Shown here in pieces: positions 10,533 to 21,714 of a DNA stretch of 64,000 nt. Every line of letters begins with the position of its first letter. Positions within the stretch are counted from its first letter, which is position 1. The notes below the pieces were generated by a model. It did no database searches. It was not told the origin of the DNA and saw nothing but the letters and a program-made list of their open reading frames with translations. Origin of the DNA: Cupriavidus sp. UYMMa02A (lineage in GTDB: Bacteria > Pseudomonadota > Gammaproteobacteria > Burkholderiales > Burkholderiaceae); contig LRMT01000033.1 in assembly GCA_001725945.1 (NCBI GenBank), forward strand, positions 88,710-152,709, written 5' to 3'. The position numbers were made by a program, and so were the translations under genes.

Positions 10533-11765
10533 TCAGATGGCGCCAGCCAGCTTCATCGCCGCGATCTGGGCCGGCGTGCGGCCCAGCCACTCCAGGATTT
10601 CGTCGGTGTGCTCGCCGAGCAGCGGCGCGCGTTCCACCTTCACCGGCGAATCGGACAGCGCAATCGGAGAGCCCAGCTGCACGTACTTGCCGCGCGTCGG
10701 GTGATCCAGTTCCACCAGATAGCCGCGCTCGTACATCGACTGATCCTCGATCAGATCCTTCATCGACAGGATCGGGCCGCACGGCACATCGACCTCGTTG
10801 AGCGCGTTCATCACATCGAACTTCGTCAGGCCCATGGTCCACTGCTCGATGATGCCGAAGCACTCGCCGAGTTTTTTCAGACGCACCTCGGGCGTGGCGA
10901 ACTCGGGGTCGGTGATCAGTTCCTCGCGGCCGCACAGGCGCATCAGCGGCTCCCAGCCCTGCGGCTGGATGATGACGTACACGTAGTCATTCGGGCCACC
11001 CGGCGAGCAGCGCAGCGCGGCGCCCGGCTGGCCGCCGCCCGACGCATTGCCGGCGCGCGGCACGTGATCGTCGAACTGCTCGTTGGGGTACTCGCGCAGC
11101 GGGCCGGCATCGAGCCGTTGCTGGTCACGCAGCTTCACGCGGCACAGGTTCAGCACCGCATCCTGCATGGCGACTTCCACGCGCTGGCCACGCCCCGAAT
11201 GCTCGCGTTGCAGCAGCGCAGCCAGGATGCCGACCACGCAGTGCACGCCGGTACCCGAGTCGCCGATCTGCGCGCCAGTGACGGTCGGCACGCCGGCCGC
11301 GTCACCAGTGGTGGAGGCGGAGCCGCCCATGCATTGCGCCACGTTCTCATAGGCCTTGCAGTCCTGGTACGGACCGGGGCCGAAGCCCTTGATCGATGCA
11401 TAGATCAGGCGCGGGTTCAGGTCCTGCAGACGGTCCCAGTCAAAGCCCGCACGCGCCAGCACGCCCGGCCCGAAGTTCTCGATCAGCACGTCGCTGCGCT
11501 GAACCAGGTCTTCGAGCAGCGCCTTGCCTTCCGCCGTCTTCATGTTGAGCGTGAGGCTGCGCTTGTTGCTGTTGAGCATGGTGAAATACAGGCTGTCGGC
11601 GTTCGGCACGTCGCGCAGCTGGCTGCGGGTAATGTCCCCGCGGCCGGGCATTTCTACCTTGATCACGTCGGCGCCCATCCAGGCCATCAGCTGCGTGGCG
11701 GAAGGGCCGGCCTGGACGTGCGTCATATCCAGGACACGGATGCCATCCAGTGCTTTTCTTTCCAT
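10533..11765 (-). CDS. Second formyl-CoA transferase-like class III CoA-transferase
   Basis: Intact, 410 residues. Same architecture as the frc product at 1.5-2.75 kb: THVQAG near the N-terminus, catalytic Asp in QIGDSGTG, a shorter GGGQ loop, and [12 protein letters not shown] at the C-terminus. It diverges enough ([14 protein letters not shown], altered central part) that the donor or acceptor may differ. ATG with GGAGACATCGCC upstream; an ATG 39 bases earlier lies before the RBS and was rejected. Its promoter and operator are near copies of those of oxc, so it belongs to the same regulon. Confidence 0.88.
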   Translation of the reverse strand: MERKALDGIRVLDMTHVQAGPSATQLMAWMGADVIKVEMPGRGDITRSQLRDVPNADSLYFTMLNSNKRSLTLNMKTAEGKALLEDLVQRSDVLIENFGPGVLARAGFDWDRLQDLNPRLIYASIKGFGPGPYQDCKAYENVAQCMGGSASTTGDAAGVPTVTGAQIGDSGTGVHCVVGILAALLQREHSGRGQRVEVAMQDAVLNLCRVKLRDQQRLDAGPLREYPNEQFDDHVPRAGNASGGGQPGAALRCSPGGPNDYVYVIIQPQGWEPLMRLCGREELITDPEFATPEVRLKKLGECFGIIEQWTMGLTKFDVMNALNEVDVPCGPILSMKDLIEDQSMYERGYLVELDHPTRGKYVQLGSPIALSDSPVKVERAPLLGEHTDEILEWLGRTPAQIAAMKLAGAI

Positions 11766-11801
11766 GGCGATGTCTCCTCTGCTTTGATTCCGTCTTGATG
11801 A

Positions 11802-11822
11802 CATACGGTATGTGATATATCA
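11802..11822. promoter_or_regulatory. Operator upstream of the second frc
   Basis: CATAC-G-GTATG (11802-11812) abutting TGATATATCA (11813-11822), identical to the site at 4636-4656. Overlaps the predicted -10 and spacer, which suggests repression by occlusion in the absence of inducer. Confidence 0.65.
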
Positions 11823-11833
11823 GAGTACAGCAA
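11805..11833 (-). promoter_or_regulatory. Predicted promoter of the second frc
   Basis: Minus-strand TTGCTG (11828-11833) and TACCGT (11805-11810), 17-bp spacing, as before oxc. A block of about 30 bp around the -10 is identical to the oxc promoter. Confidence 0.5.
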
Positions 11834-11993
11834 GCATTTTTCCCAGTTTCATCGCAACTTTCGTCGATGCACTGCAGCAATTGCAACGGCCTCATCACCA
11901 CAGAGGATCCGTGCTATCCCTTGCCAGCGCTCAGCTGGCACCATTGTTGGGTTCACGGAGTGATGTATGGGACAAATTACGCACGGGATTCTT

Positions 11994-12009
11994 TGATATA
12001 TCACATACC
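11994..12009. promoter_or_regulatory. Operator half-copy between the second frc and the GntR gene
   Basis: TGATATATCA (11994-12003) followed by CATACC: the first palindrome plus half of the second. Inverted relative to 11802-11822 and about 185 bp away, the same geometry as the pair before oxc. Two such pairs argue for looping or cooperative binding. Confidence 0.55.
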
Positions 12010-12041
12010 AAGAATGCGTGCGGCCGCAATCACCCTCCAAA

Positions 12042-12074
12042 ACAAAACGGCGGAGCCTGGGTCCGCCGTTTTGT
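12042..12074 (-). terminator. Intrinsic terminator of the GntR gene
   Basis: Perfect 13-bp stem (12042-12054 with 12062-12074), 7-nt loop. Read on the minus strand it ends in TTTTGTTTTGG, a usable U-tract, 28 bases after the GntR stop codon. Confidence 0.8.
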
Positions 12075-12101
12075 CAGAAAGCCGCCCCTAGGGGCCGCCG
12101 C

Positions 12102-12820
12102 TCAGTCGAGGAAGTCGCAGTGCTTCTCGACGTAGTCGGCCAGGTCCAGCGAGTGCTGCCGCACCAGCCGTTCGGCCAGCTCCGTGTCGCGCTTTTCCAG
12201 CGCCTCGATGATGCGCAGGTGATCGACGATCGATCGCGCCGCACGATCGCTCTGCGAGATCGTCATCTTCCGGATGGCCCGTACGTGGATGAAGATATTG
12301 CGGATCGTGTCCATGATGATCTGGGACTTCGACAGTTGCACGATCGCCTGGTGGAACACGATATTGGCGTCGGAGTATTCCTCGATATGCTCGGCCGGCG
12401 TCGAATCGCGGAAGCTGTCGAACATGCGCCGCAGGTGCGCGATCTCCGCGTCGGTGGCGTGCAGCGTGGCCAGCCGAGCCGCCATGCTTTCCAGCGCTGC
12501 CCACATCTGGATCATCTCGACGATCTCGCGCTTGGTTTTGCGCATGATGTAGATGCCGCGCCGGGGCACCGTGCGCAGGAAGCCTTCTTGCTCCAGCAGC
12601 GTCATGGCTTCGCGGATCGGCGTGCGGCTCACGCCCATCGCCTCGCTCAGCACGCGTTCATCGAGCCGGATCTCGTCGCGCGACTGATAGATATCCGCGT
12701 CGGCGATGGCCTGGCGCAACATGGCGTAAGCCTGGTCGCGCAGGCTGGCGCCGGCGTGATCGGTTGCACGGAAAGGGTAAGTCCCGGCGACTGGACGATA
12801 GGTTGGCTTTGCGCAGACAT
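12102..12820 (-). CDS. GntR-family (FCD) transcriptional regulator, probable oxalate regulator
   Basis: Winged-helix N-terminus (RLDERVLSEAMGVSRTPIREAMTLLEQEGFL...PRRGIYI) and an all-helical FCD ligand-binding domain with the metal-site pattern DANIVFHQAIV...HLRIIEAL. About 239 residues from the ATG at 12820 if one base is restored near 12770. A straight frame from 12893 is possible but gives an atypical leader. Lies between the second frc and the reductase gene. The palindromic sites before oxc, frc and the reductase suit this family, so it is the best candidate for their regulator (inference). A related site at 12979 suggests autoregulation. Confidence 0.85.
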
Positions 12821-12978
12821 GAATGAGCTCGTGTGAAACCGGTGGCGCGGCGGCCACAATGGCAGCCCTCCGCATTCCTGCACAGCTTAGCAAAATTGCC
12901 TGGACTCATTCCCTGACCGCATCAAACCCGAAGGGGAAACACGTCCGGTGGCCAGCGCAGCGCCCGGTCTGTCGTATA

Positions 12979-12988
12979 TGGTATATCA
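12979..12988. promoter_or_regulatory. Variant operator upstream of the GntR gene
   Basis: TGGTATATCA, with flanking TATA on the left, is a one-base variant of TGATATATCA. It lies 159 bp before the regulator start, in the 282-bp spacer after the reductase gene. Possible autoregulatory site. Confidence 0.4.
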
Positions 12989-13101
12989 CAATGGCTATCC
13001 ATTCCGGATGGCGAAGCCACGAAAACGCGACTTTCCTGCAAGAAAGCACCGCCCGGGCCATTCGGGGCGTGGCCCGGCGGATAGCACGGCGACTCGCCTG
13101 G

Positions 13102-14078
13102 TCAGGCCGCCAGCGCGCCATCTCGTCTCGCTGCTTGATCAGGCCAAGCACCGCGTCGCACATCGGCGTGGGTTGACCGACCAGCCGGCCCATCTCCTGC
13201 ACCACGGTGAGCAGCGGGTCGATTTCCATCGCGCGACCCGCTTCCAGGTCCTGCAGCATCGAGGTCTTGTGGGCCCCGACCGCACCGGCGCCGTTGATAC
13301 GGCGCTCCACGTCGACGCGGAACTTCACGCCGAACGACTCGGCAATGCTCTGCGCTTCGACCATCATCTGCCGCGACAGCGCACGCGTGGCCGGGTTGGA
13401 CGTGATGACGTCGAGCGTCGCATGGGTCAACGCGCTGATGGGGTTGAAGCACAGGTTGCCCCACAGCTTGAGCCAGATTTCGTCGCGGATATTGTCGCGA
13501 ACCGGAGCTTCCAGGTCGGCGGCCATCATCATTTCGCTGAGCCGCGTCACACGATCCGAGCTGCTGCCGTCAGGCTCGCCGAGCGGAAACTTCTTGCCGT
13601 ACACGTGCTTGATGACCCCGGGCTCGATGATCTCCGCCGCGGGATAAACCACGCAGCCGATCGCACGCTCCGGGCCGAAGCCCCGCCACTGCCGTCCGCC
13701 GGGGTCGACGCTTTCGAGCGTGGACCCGGCCAGCTTGCCGCCGTGCTTGTAGAAGTACCAGTAGGGAATGCCGTTCACGCCCGTGACCACGGCGGTCTGC
13801 GGGCCCAGCAACGGCTGTATCAGGTCCACCACCCCGGGCACCGAATGCGCCTTGAGGGTAATGAACACATAGTCCTGGGGACCCAGTTCGCGCGGGTCGC
13901 TGGTGCAATTGACCTTGGCCACGCGTTCCTCGCCGTCGATCAGCAGCCGCACGCCGTTCTGCTGCATGGCGGCCAGGTGCGGGCCGCGCGCCACGAAGCT
14001 GACCTCTGCCCCCGCGCGCGCGAGTTGGGCCCCAACGTAACCGCCGATGGCGCCTGCCCCATAGATGCAAACTTTCAT
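13102..14078 (-). CDS. 2-dehydropantoate 2-reductase family protein (frame broken at C-terminus)
   Basis: NADP-dependent reductase of the KPR/ApbA family, about 325 residues. N-terminal Rossmann motif MKVCIYGAGAIGGYVGAQL, the NGIPYWY segment, and the helical C-domain with the family Lys (EIWLKLWGNLCFNPISALT). The apparent long Arg-rich tail is an artefact. Restoring one C near 13115 ends the protein at QRDEMAALAA with the stop at 13102. ATG with CAAGGAGA upstream. Operator 34 bp upstream. Since it sits with oxalate genes rather than pantothenate genes, its true substrate may be another 2-oxo acid. Confidence 0.85.
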
Positions 14079-14111
14079 TGCCTGTCTCCTTGATGGCTCG
14101 ATAGTATCTAT

Positions 14112-14127
14112 TGATATATCACATACT
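14112..14127. promoter_or_regulatory. Operator upstream of the reductase gene
   Basis: TGATATATCA (14112-14121) followed by CATACT, matching the regulon core. It starts 34 bp before the start codon, so it would overlap the promoter or TSS. Confidence 0.6.
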
Positions 14128-14270
14128 ATATTCCACAAAGGCGAACGACAACCCCAATCTGCGCAAATGACATTCCCTCTGTCATAAGGCACTTGCTAAC
14201 ATGTCGGCAACACTGCGCTTGCGGGCCGGCCTCATCGCCCCTCTCGGCCCACCCTACGACCGGAGCTGAC

Positions 14271-15023
14271 ATGGAATCGTCCCTCGCATTGCTGCAGGAT
14301 CCCGCCGCCTGGGCCGCGCTGGCCACGCTGATGGCCATGGAGATCGTGCTTGGCATCGACAACCTGATCTTCATCTCCATCCTGACCAACAAGCTGCCGG
14401 AAACCATGCGCGAGAAAGCGCGGCGCACCGGCATCGGCCTGGCCCTGATCCTGCGGCTGGCGCTGCTGGCCACGATCGCGGTCATCGTCACGCTGACCGA
14501 GCCGCTCTTTACTGTGTTGGGGCGCGGCATTTCCTGGCGCGGGCTGATCCTGATCGCCGGTGGCGCGTTCCTCGTATGGAAGGCCACGCGCGAAATCCAC
14601 CATCACGTGGCGGGCGACCCCGAAGCGGACGACACCGGCACGGCCGCCGCAACGCAGAGCTTTGCTGCCGCCATCGGCCAGATCCTGGTGCTCGACATCG
14701 TGTTCTCGATCGACAGCATCATCACGGCCGTGGGCATGACCGAGCATGTGGAGATCATGTTCATCGCCGTCATCGCCGCGGTCACGGCCATGCTGTTCGC
14801 GGCCACGCCGCTCGCCAATTTCATCAACCGGAACCCAACCATCGTGATGCTGGCGCTGGCCTTCCTGATGATGATCGGCATGACGCTGATCGCCGAAGGG
14901 CTCGGTACCCATGTGCCCAAGGGCTATATCTATACGGCGATGGCGTTCTCGGCAGCGGTGGAGGGACTGAATATGGTTTCCAGGAAGCGGCGTGCGCAGC
15001 GCCGCGCACGGGCCGCCAAGTGA
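14271..15023 (+). CDS. TerC-family integral membrane protein
   Basis: Intact, 250 residues, about 7 TM segments. The family signature of acidic residues in membrane helices is present: [16 protein letters not shown] near the N-terminus and [15 protein letters not shown] in the middle. Members are linked to tellurite resistance or to metal (Mn) export. A His-rich loop ([10 protein letters not shown]) fits metal binding. Start chosen at ATG 14271 behind CGGAG; an in-frame extension to 14193 has no RBS. Divergent from the reductase gene. Confidence 0.88.
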   Translation: MESSLALLQDPAAWAALATLMAMEIVLGIDNLIFISILTNKLPETMREKARRTGIGLALILRLALLATIAVIVTLTEPLFTVLGRGISWRGLILIAGGAFLVWKATREIHHHVAGDPEADDTGTAAATQSFAAAIGQILVLDIVFSIDSIITAVGMTEHVEIMFIAVIAAVTAMLFAATPLANFINRNPTIVMLALAFLMMIGMTLIAEGLGTHVPKGYIYTAMAFSAAVEGLNMVSRKRRAQRRARAAK

Positions 15024-15130
15024 CCTGTGGGCCGCCCGCTGTAACAGTCGGTGTCCGAACTTTCGCCCTGCCCTGGCGTCTCTTACAGTTCTGCACTGAT
15101 TGAAGACGAGAAAAAGGACGCTGACGCCAC

Positions 15131-16750
15131 ATGATGAATCGCCGCACCCTGCTGGTTTCCGCCACCGCCTCCGCCGCCCTGGCCGCACTGGGCATCACCC
15201 CTTCGGCGTTGGCCGCCAGCGGGATCAAGCTGGGCGACGCACGACCGTTCAGCTTCGACGCCCTCATCGACCAGGCCCGCGCGCTCGCCGGCAAGCCATA
15301 TGCGGCGCCTTCCGCGCCGCCGCCAGACGTCCTCGACCGCATTGACTACGATGCCCACGGCAAGATCCACTTCCGTCCGGACAACGCGCTGTTTGCCGAC
15401 GGCCCAGGCCAGTTCCCGGTGACGTTCTTCCACCTGGGCACCTACTTCCGCACGCCGGTGCGCATGCATGTGATCGAGCGCGGCAAGGACAGCAAGGGCA
15501 ACGCGCGCGAGATCATCTACGAAGAGAGCTACTTCGACATGCCCGCCGACAGTCCCGCGCACAAGCTGCCGCGCGGCAGCGGCTTCGCGGCTTCCGCTTC
15601 CAGGAAAGCCGCCTCGGCGACCAGAAGGCGCGCGACTGGAAGAAGAACGACTGGGTCGCCTTCCTGGGCGCGTCGTACTTCCGCGCGATCGGCGAGTTGT
15701 ACCAGTACGGCCTGTCGGCACGAGGCATCGCCATCGACGTGGCCGAGGCCGGCAAGGCAGAGGAATTCCCGAACTTCACCCACATCTATTTCGAGCCGCC
15801 CGAGGGCAAGGGCGACACGGTCACCGTCTATGCGCTGCTCGACGGCCCCAGCATCACAGGCGCCTACAAGTTCGTCATGCAGCGCGGCAAGGGCGTGGTC
15901 ATGGACGTGGAATGCGCGCTGTTCCTGCGCAAGGACGTGGCGCGACTGGGGGTGGCGCCGCTCACCTCGATGTACTGGTTCTCCGAGACCATGAAGGGCA
16001 CCGCGGTGGACTGGCGCCCCGAAGTCCACGATTCCGATGGCCTGGCGATCTGGAACGCGCCGGCGAGCATATCTGGCGCCCGCTCAACAACCCGCCGCAG
16101 ACCAGGGCTTCGGCATTCGCCGACGACAACCCGCGCGGCTTCGGCCTGTTGCAGCGCGACCGCCTGTTCGACCACTACCAGGACGGCGTGAACTACGACC
16201 GCCGGCCCAGCCTGTGGGTCGAGCCGCGCGACGGCTGGGGCGCGGGCGCGGTGCAGCTCGTCGAGCTGCGCACCGACGACGAGATCCACGACAACATCGT
16301 GGCCATGTGGGTGCCAAGGCGCCGGCGCGCGCGGGCAACACCTACCGGCTGCGCTACCGCCTGCACTGGCTCGCCGACGAGCCGTTCCCGAGCCCGCTGG
16401 CGCGCTGCGTGGCGACGCGCATGGGCAACGGCGGCCAGCCGGGGCAGCCGCGCCCGCAGGGCGTGCGCAAGTTCATGGTGGAGTTCAAGGGCGCTCCGCT
16501 CGAAAAACTGCCCTTCGGCGTCAAACCCGAAGCGGTGCTGAGCACATCGCGCGGCAAGTTTTCCTATGTCTTCACTGAAGCCGTGCCCGACGGCGTGGCG
16601 GGCCACTGGCGGGCCCAGTTCGACCTGACGGCCGATGGCAAGGAACCGGTCGACCTGCGCCTGTTCCTGCGGCTCGGCGGCAAGCCACTGTCGGAAACCT
16701 GGCTCTACCAGTACCACCCGTTCCAGTCGCCGACGGGCTACGGCGCCTGA
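15131..16750 (+). CDS. opgD: Periplasmic glucan biosynthesis protein OpgD/MdoD (frame broken three times)
   Basis: Involved in the structure and branching of osmoregulated periplasmic glucans. Twin-arginine signal peptide MNRRTLLVSATASAALAAL with AxA cleavage. Family segments in order: FSFDALIDQARALAGKPY, IHFRPDNALF, FRFQESR, FLGASYFRAIGELYQYGLSARGIAI, MYWFSE, RPLNNPP, and the C-terminal TWLYQYHPF. Restoring G near 15588, G near 16065 and A near 16315 gives about 540 residues, close to E. coli OpgD. All three are homopolymer contractions. Confidence 0.92.
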
Positions 16751-16887
16751 CACGCGGCGCGCCGCCGGCTGCGAAGAGGGCGGCGGGCAAGGCCCCGCCG
16801 CCATTGCACACTATTGCGTCGCAGTGATGTCAGCGGCCTGCGAGCGGGTATGATGACCGCTTACATGGGTCAACCAGCCAGCTTCAC

Positions 16888-17579
16888 ATGATCTCCACCG
16901 AATTTGCCGGCGGCGCCGACGCCGGCCAGGCATCGTCCCTGCCGCGTTCCGAGCGCGCCTACCAGCAGTTGCGTGCAGCCATCCAGGCCGGACAGCTTTC
17001 CCCGGGGACGCGCCTGCGCGAGGTGGAGCTGGCGGAATCGCTGGGCCTGTCGCGCACGCCCGTACGCGAAGCGCTGTCGCGGCTCGAGTCCGAAGGCCTG
17101 GTCGTCAACGAGCCCAACCGCGGCATGATGGTCACGCAGCTCGATGCCAGCATGGTCAGCGAGCTGTACGTCATGCGCGAAGTGTTGGAAGGCACCGCAG
17201 CGCACTGGCGGCGCGCCATGCCACGGATGTCGAGATCTCGCTGCTGCGCGATATCGTCGAGCGCGACCTTGCCATGGCCGATGATCACGACCGGCTGGCC
17301 GCCAACAACCGGCTGTTCCACGAAACCCTGCACCGCTGCGCGCACAACCGCTACCTGCTCAAGACGCTGCGCTCGCTGCACGAGTCGATGGCGCTGCTTG
17401 GCCGCACCACGCTGTCGGTGCCTGGGCGGGCCCGCAGTTCTTACGAGGAACACCTCTCCCTCGTCGAAGCGCTGGAAAAGCGCGACCCCGCGCTGGCAGA
17501 GCAGATCACGCGCCGGCATATCCAGCAGGCCTACAAGGTGCGCCTGTCGCTCTGGATCGAAGAGCAGTCGTCGTCCTGA
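16888..17579 (+). CDS. GntR-family (FCD) transcriptional regulator (frame broken)
   Basis: About 230 residues after one G is restored near 17205. Winged helix TRLREVELAESLGLSRTPVREALSRLESEGLV...NRGMMV, then an FCD domain (NNRLFHETLHRCAHNRYL...YEEHLSLVEALEKRD). Distinct from the regulator at 12.1 kb. No target is evident. Convergent with the EamA exporter next door; only 15 bp separate the stop codons. Confidence 0.87.
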
Positions 17580-17594
17580 TATCTCGGGCGCGGC

Positions 17595-18470
17595 TCAGGC
17601 CGTTGCTTCGGCGCGGGCCGTGCGCAGGCTGCCAACGCTCAGCACGGCCAGCGCGGCGAGGATCAGTACGATCGCACCGATCGTCTGCGGCGCGATCTGC
17701 TCCCCGCCGAGCCACGCGCCTACGGCCAGCGCCACGGGCGGGTTGACGTAGACATAGCTGGTTGCCAGCGTCTGGCTGACCTTCGCGACCAGGTACATAT
17801 ACGCGGAAAACGCCACCAGTGAACCCATCACAACCAGATAGCCCCAGGCCCACCCCGCCTGCGTGCTGATCGCGGCCGGCCACGGCTCCTGGCGCAGGGC
17901 CGACAGCACCATCAGGATCGCACCGCCGATCAGCATCTCCGCGGCAAACGCGGAGGCCCCCTCTGGCAACTCCAGCCGGCGTGCGAGCTGCGAACCAAAT
18001 GACCAGCTAGCCACCGCCAGCAACAGCGCCAGCACGCCCGTGGTGCTTACGCGGAACTCGGCGCCGGCGGTCAGCACCAGGATGCCTGCGCTGCCGATGG
18101 CGATCGCCAGCCCCTCATACCAGCGCGGGCGCGTGCCGAAACACGCACTCCAGAACAAGCCGAAGATCGGCATCGAGCCGATCATCACCGTGGTCGCGCC
18201 GGAAGAGATGGTCTGCTCGGCAATCGCGGTCAGGCCCATTCCACCGACAAGCAGGAACAGCGCCGGCACCGCGCAATTGCGGAGCTGGCGCCACGTCGCA
18301 TCGGTGCCCGGCGCACACGAGCCAGACAGCCAGCAGCAGCCCGGCGCAGAGAAAGCGCGAGCCCATCATTAGCAGGGGGGAAAGCTTTCCAGCGTGAAGC
18401 GGATAGCGAGATAGGTCGTGCCCCAGACCACGTAGGTGATCAGCAGGCAGCACAGGACGAGCGGCGGCAT
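17595..18470 (-). CDS. EamA/DMT-family inner-membrane transporter (compensated frame breaks)
   Basis: Ten-TM drug/metabolite exporter, about 291 residues. It shows the two EamA repeats: TYVVWGTTYLAIRFTLESFPPLLMM at the N-terminus and LATSYVYVNPPVALAVGAWLGGE in the second half. Starting at ATG 18470, the frame is lost at a run of six Cs (about 18375) and regained at GCCGGGC (about 18305). A missing C followed by an extra G explains both and restores VCAGTDATWRQLR. Substrate unknown. Confidence 0.82.
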
Positions 18471-18617
18471 GGCGTGCGAGGGAACTGCGGAAAGGCCTCA
18501 ACGATAGCCTTGCGCCACGCCGGCTCAAAACGAAAAGGTCTGGCAAGACTTGCGAATTCAATTCACAAGCCGCCGCGGCATCACTTCGGCCGCGAGTGCG
18601 CTCAGCCAGTAAACGGC

Positions 18618-18664
18618 AAAGCCGGCACAGCAAACCCGCAGGGGGCGGCTTCTACCGGCTTTTT
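18618..18664 (-). terminator. Possible terminator after the 61-aa gene
   Basis: Eight-bp stem AAAGCCGG/CCGGCTTT (18618-18625 with 18655-18662) with a long loop that can fold further. Lies 46 bp past the stop of the minus-strand gene at 18710. Weak. The remaining spacer 18471-18709 shows no gene. Confidence 0.35.
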
Positions 18665-18709
18665 CGGGTCTCGCTCAGGAGACCAGCACGTTCAGGGAGC
18701 GCGCTTCGC

Positions 18710-18895
18710 TCAACCGTTGGCGTAGCTTACCTTGGCCTTGCGGGCTTGCATCTGCAGACGCGTCAGCACGGATTGCACGAAAGCAATGGCGCGCTTCACA
18801 TCATTGGCAACGCCCAGGCCACGGTAGCCCAGTTCACGCTCGATGAGGTCGCGTTCCAGTTGGTCGGTCAGCTTGATATCGGATTGGGTGTTCAT
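18710..18895 (-). CDS. Conserved-looking 61-aa protein of unknown function
   Basis: Reads MNTQSDIKLTDQLERDLIER..., all-alpha by composition, with a basic C-terminus (RLQMQARKAKVSYANG). Strong RBS (AAGGAAGGAC) before the ATG at 18895, and a TACAAT -10 candidate about 50 bp upstream. Amphipathic helix pattern suggests a small regulator or oligomeric binding protein, but no family is recognised. Confidence 0.65.
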   Translation of the reverse strand: MNTQSDIKLTDQLERDLIERELGYRGLGVANDVKRAIAFVQSVLTRLQMQARKAKVSYANG

Positions 18896-19064
18896 GGCGT
18901 CCTTCCTTACAGGGATTACCCTTATGGGGTTTTCCCTTATTGTAGCAAAGGAATTGTCGCATTGCAGCATTAGGTGAATGTACGTATGCGGAAGAGCAAC
19001 GGCCGATGTGTGGAAAAAACCATAGAAAGCGGCCAGAAGGCCTGGGTCCCCTTGGATCCCCGAA

Positions 19065-19219
19065 CCTTTCGTCGACTTCGTGAATGCGCTCTTTCACGGA
19101 CTTGACTTCCGGCGGCTGCAAATTGGTGAGCCACTGTCCCGGTGGTCCATCGTCTATCCAGGTTTACTGTTCGCCATCTGGTTCTTCGTGGCCGGGAGCT
19201 TCTTTGTGTGGCTCTATAA
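19065..19219 (+). pseudogene. C-terminal gene fragment with one membrane helix
   Basis: A reading frame with no start (EPFVDFVNALFHGLDFRRLQ...) leads into a strong TM segment (WSIVYPGLLFAIWFFVAGSFFVWLYN) and stops at 19219. Upstream the frame is lost within about 50 bp. Looks like the tail of a membrane protein whose body has been deleted. Parent family not recognised. It immediately precedes the ftsH remnant, so both may come from one acquired segment. Confidence 0.4.
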
Positions 19220-19394
19220 CACGCCCGGGAATGACCGCTAACCCCGAGCGACGGTATTGGCCGTCATGGAATTCTCACCATGAAGTGGGGCTTCGGCGTG
19301 AACCTGGCTCCTTGTCGAGCCCAGATGGCCCGGCGGTCGTGTACGCAGCACTGCCGCCGAACTTCTTGAATGACCACAAGTTGAAAGGCCCCCA

Positions 19395-20414
19395 ATGGAA
19401 CCTCGCCAACAATTTTCCCTTCGGTACATACTCGTCGCGGCCACAGCGATTCTCATCCTGCAGAGCTTCTTCGTCACCAGTCACGTCGAGACGTTGCCAT
19501 ATAGTGGCTTCAAGATTCTCCTCGGGGCTGGCTAGCTCAAGAACGTAGCTGTTGGAGAAGGAGCCATCGCGGGTGTCTTAACTATCGACGGTATCGACAA
19601 ATTGCTGCCGAAGCAGCAGGTGGACGAGATGCTGCGTGAGGGGAAAGGAGACCATGCGTTCTCCACTCTTCGGGTGAGAACCTTGTCAACGAAGCGGCGC
19701 TTCTCGCCGCGCGCAAAGACAAGGACGCGGTGGATATGACCGATTCGATGAGGCACTGGACCGCATTGTGGGCGGCTTGGAAAAGAAGAGTCGCGTGATG
19801 AATCCGCAGGAGAAGGAAACCATTGCCTATCACGAGGCGGGTCACGCCATTGTGGCGGAACTCCGCCCTCGGGCCGGCCGGGTGTCCAAGGTCTCCATCA
19901 TCCCCAGAGGGTCGCCGCGTTGGGCTATACGCAGCAGACTCCGACCGAGGACCGCTATCTCCTAAAGGAGAGTGAATTGTTGGACCGACTTGACGTCCTG
20001 CTCGGGGGGCGCATTGCCGAAAAAATCGTCTACGGTGATGTTTCGACCGGTCCGCAAAACGACCTGCAGCGCGCGACGGATATGGCCCGTCAAATGATTA
20101 CGCAGTTCGGCATGAATGAGCAGCTCGGACTTGCCACTTACGAGGACATGCCGAGCCCTCTCTTTAACGGCACAGGCATGATGCCGCATGACCGCAAGGA
20201 ATACAGCGAGGAGACCGCGCGGACTATCGATGCTGAGGTCCCGAAGATTCTGGCCTTGGCGAGCCAGGCCATGAGCCTGGCCGCTGCCAATCTCGAGGAG
20301 ATCTTGCCGGAGAAGCGCTATACGCTGATGGTGGCCCTCAGCCTGGTTCCATGCCGGCACCTGGCACCGGAATCCCCTACTTCGAAGGGTTCGAAGCGTC
20401 CAGCACGCAGGTAA
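19395..20414 (+). pseudogene. ftsH: ftsH pseudogene lacking the AAA+ domain
   Basis: Remnant of an ATP-dependent zinc metalloprotease. The N-terminal membrane part is clear (MEPRQQFSLRYILVAATAIL..., HVETLPYSGFKILL), followed by an in-frame TAG and the periplasmic continuation to TLRV at about 19677. The sequence then jumps to [23 protein letters not shown], which normally lies about 280 residues later. The whole Walker A/B ATPase module is missing. The peptidase part keeps the zinc site YHEAGHAIV. The nonsense codon and large deletion are real decay; two extra frame breaks (about 19743 and 19915) are homopolymer type. The C-terminus is also degenerate. Confidence 0.85.
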
Positions 20415-21632
<1,218 letters not shown>

Positions 21633-21714
21633 CAAAGCTGCCTGACATTGAGTATGGTGAGGAGGCCCCCTCGCCCCTCTGTTGAAAGAGAAGGACCGAG
21701 CCTGGATCCCGAAT

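Noticed and set aside
10212..11798. 528-codon plus-strand frame over the second frc
   Set aside because: Shadow of an intact CoA-transferase gene.
18834..19121. Minus-strand 95-aa frame
   Set aside because: Overlaps the real 61-aa gene in another frame and lacks an RBS; the plus-strand membrane-protein tail explains the 19.1-19.2 kb part better.
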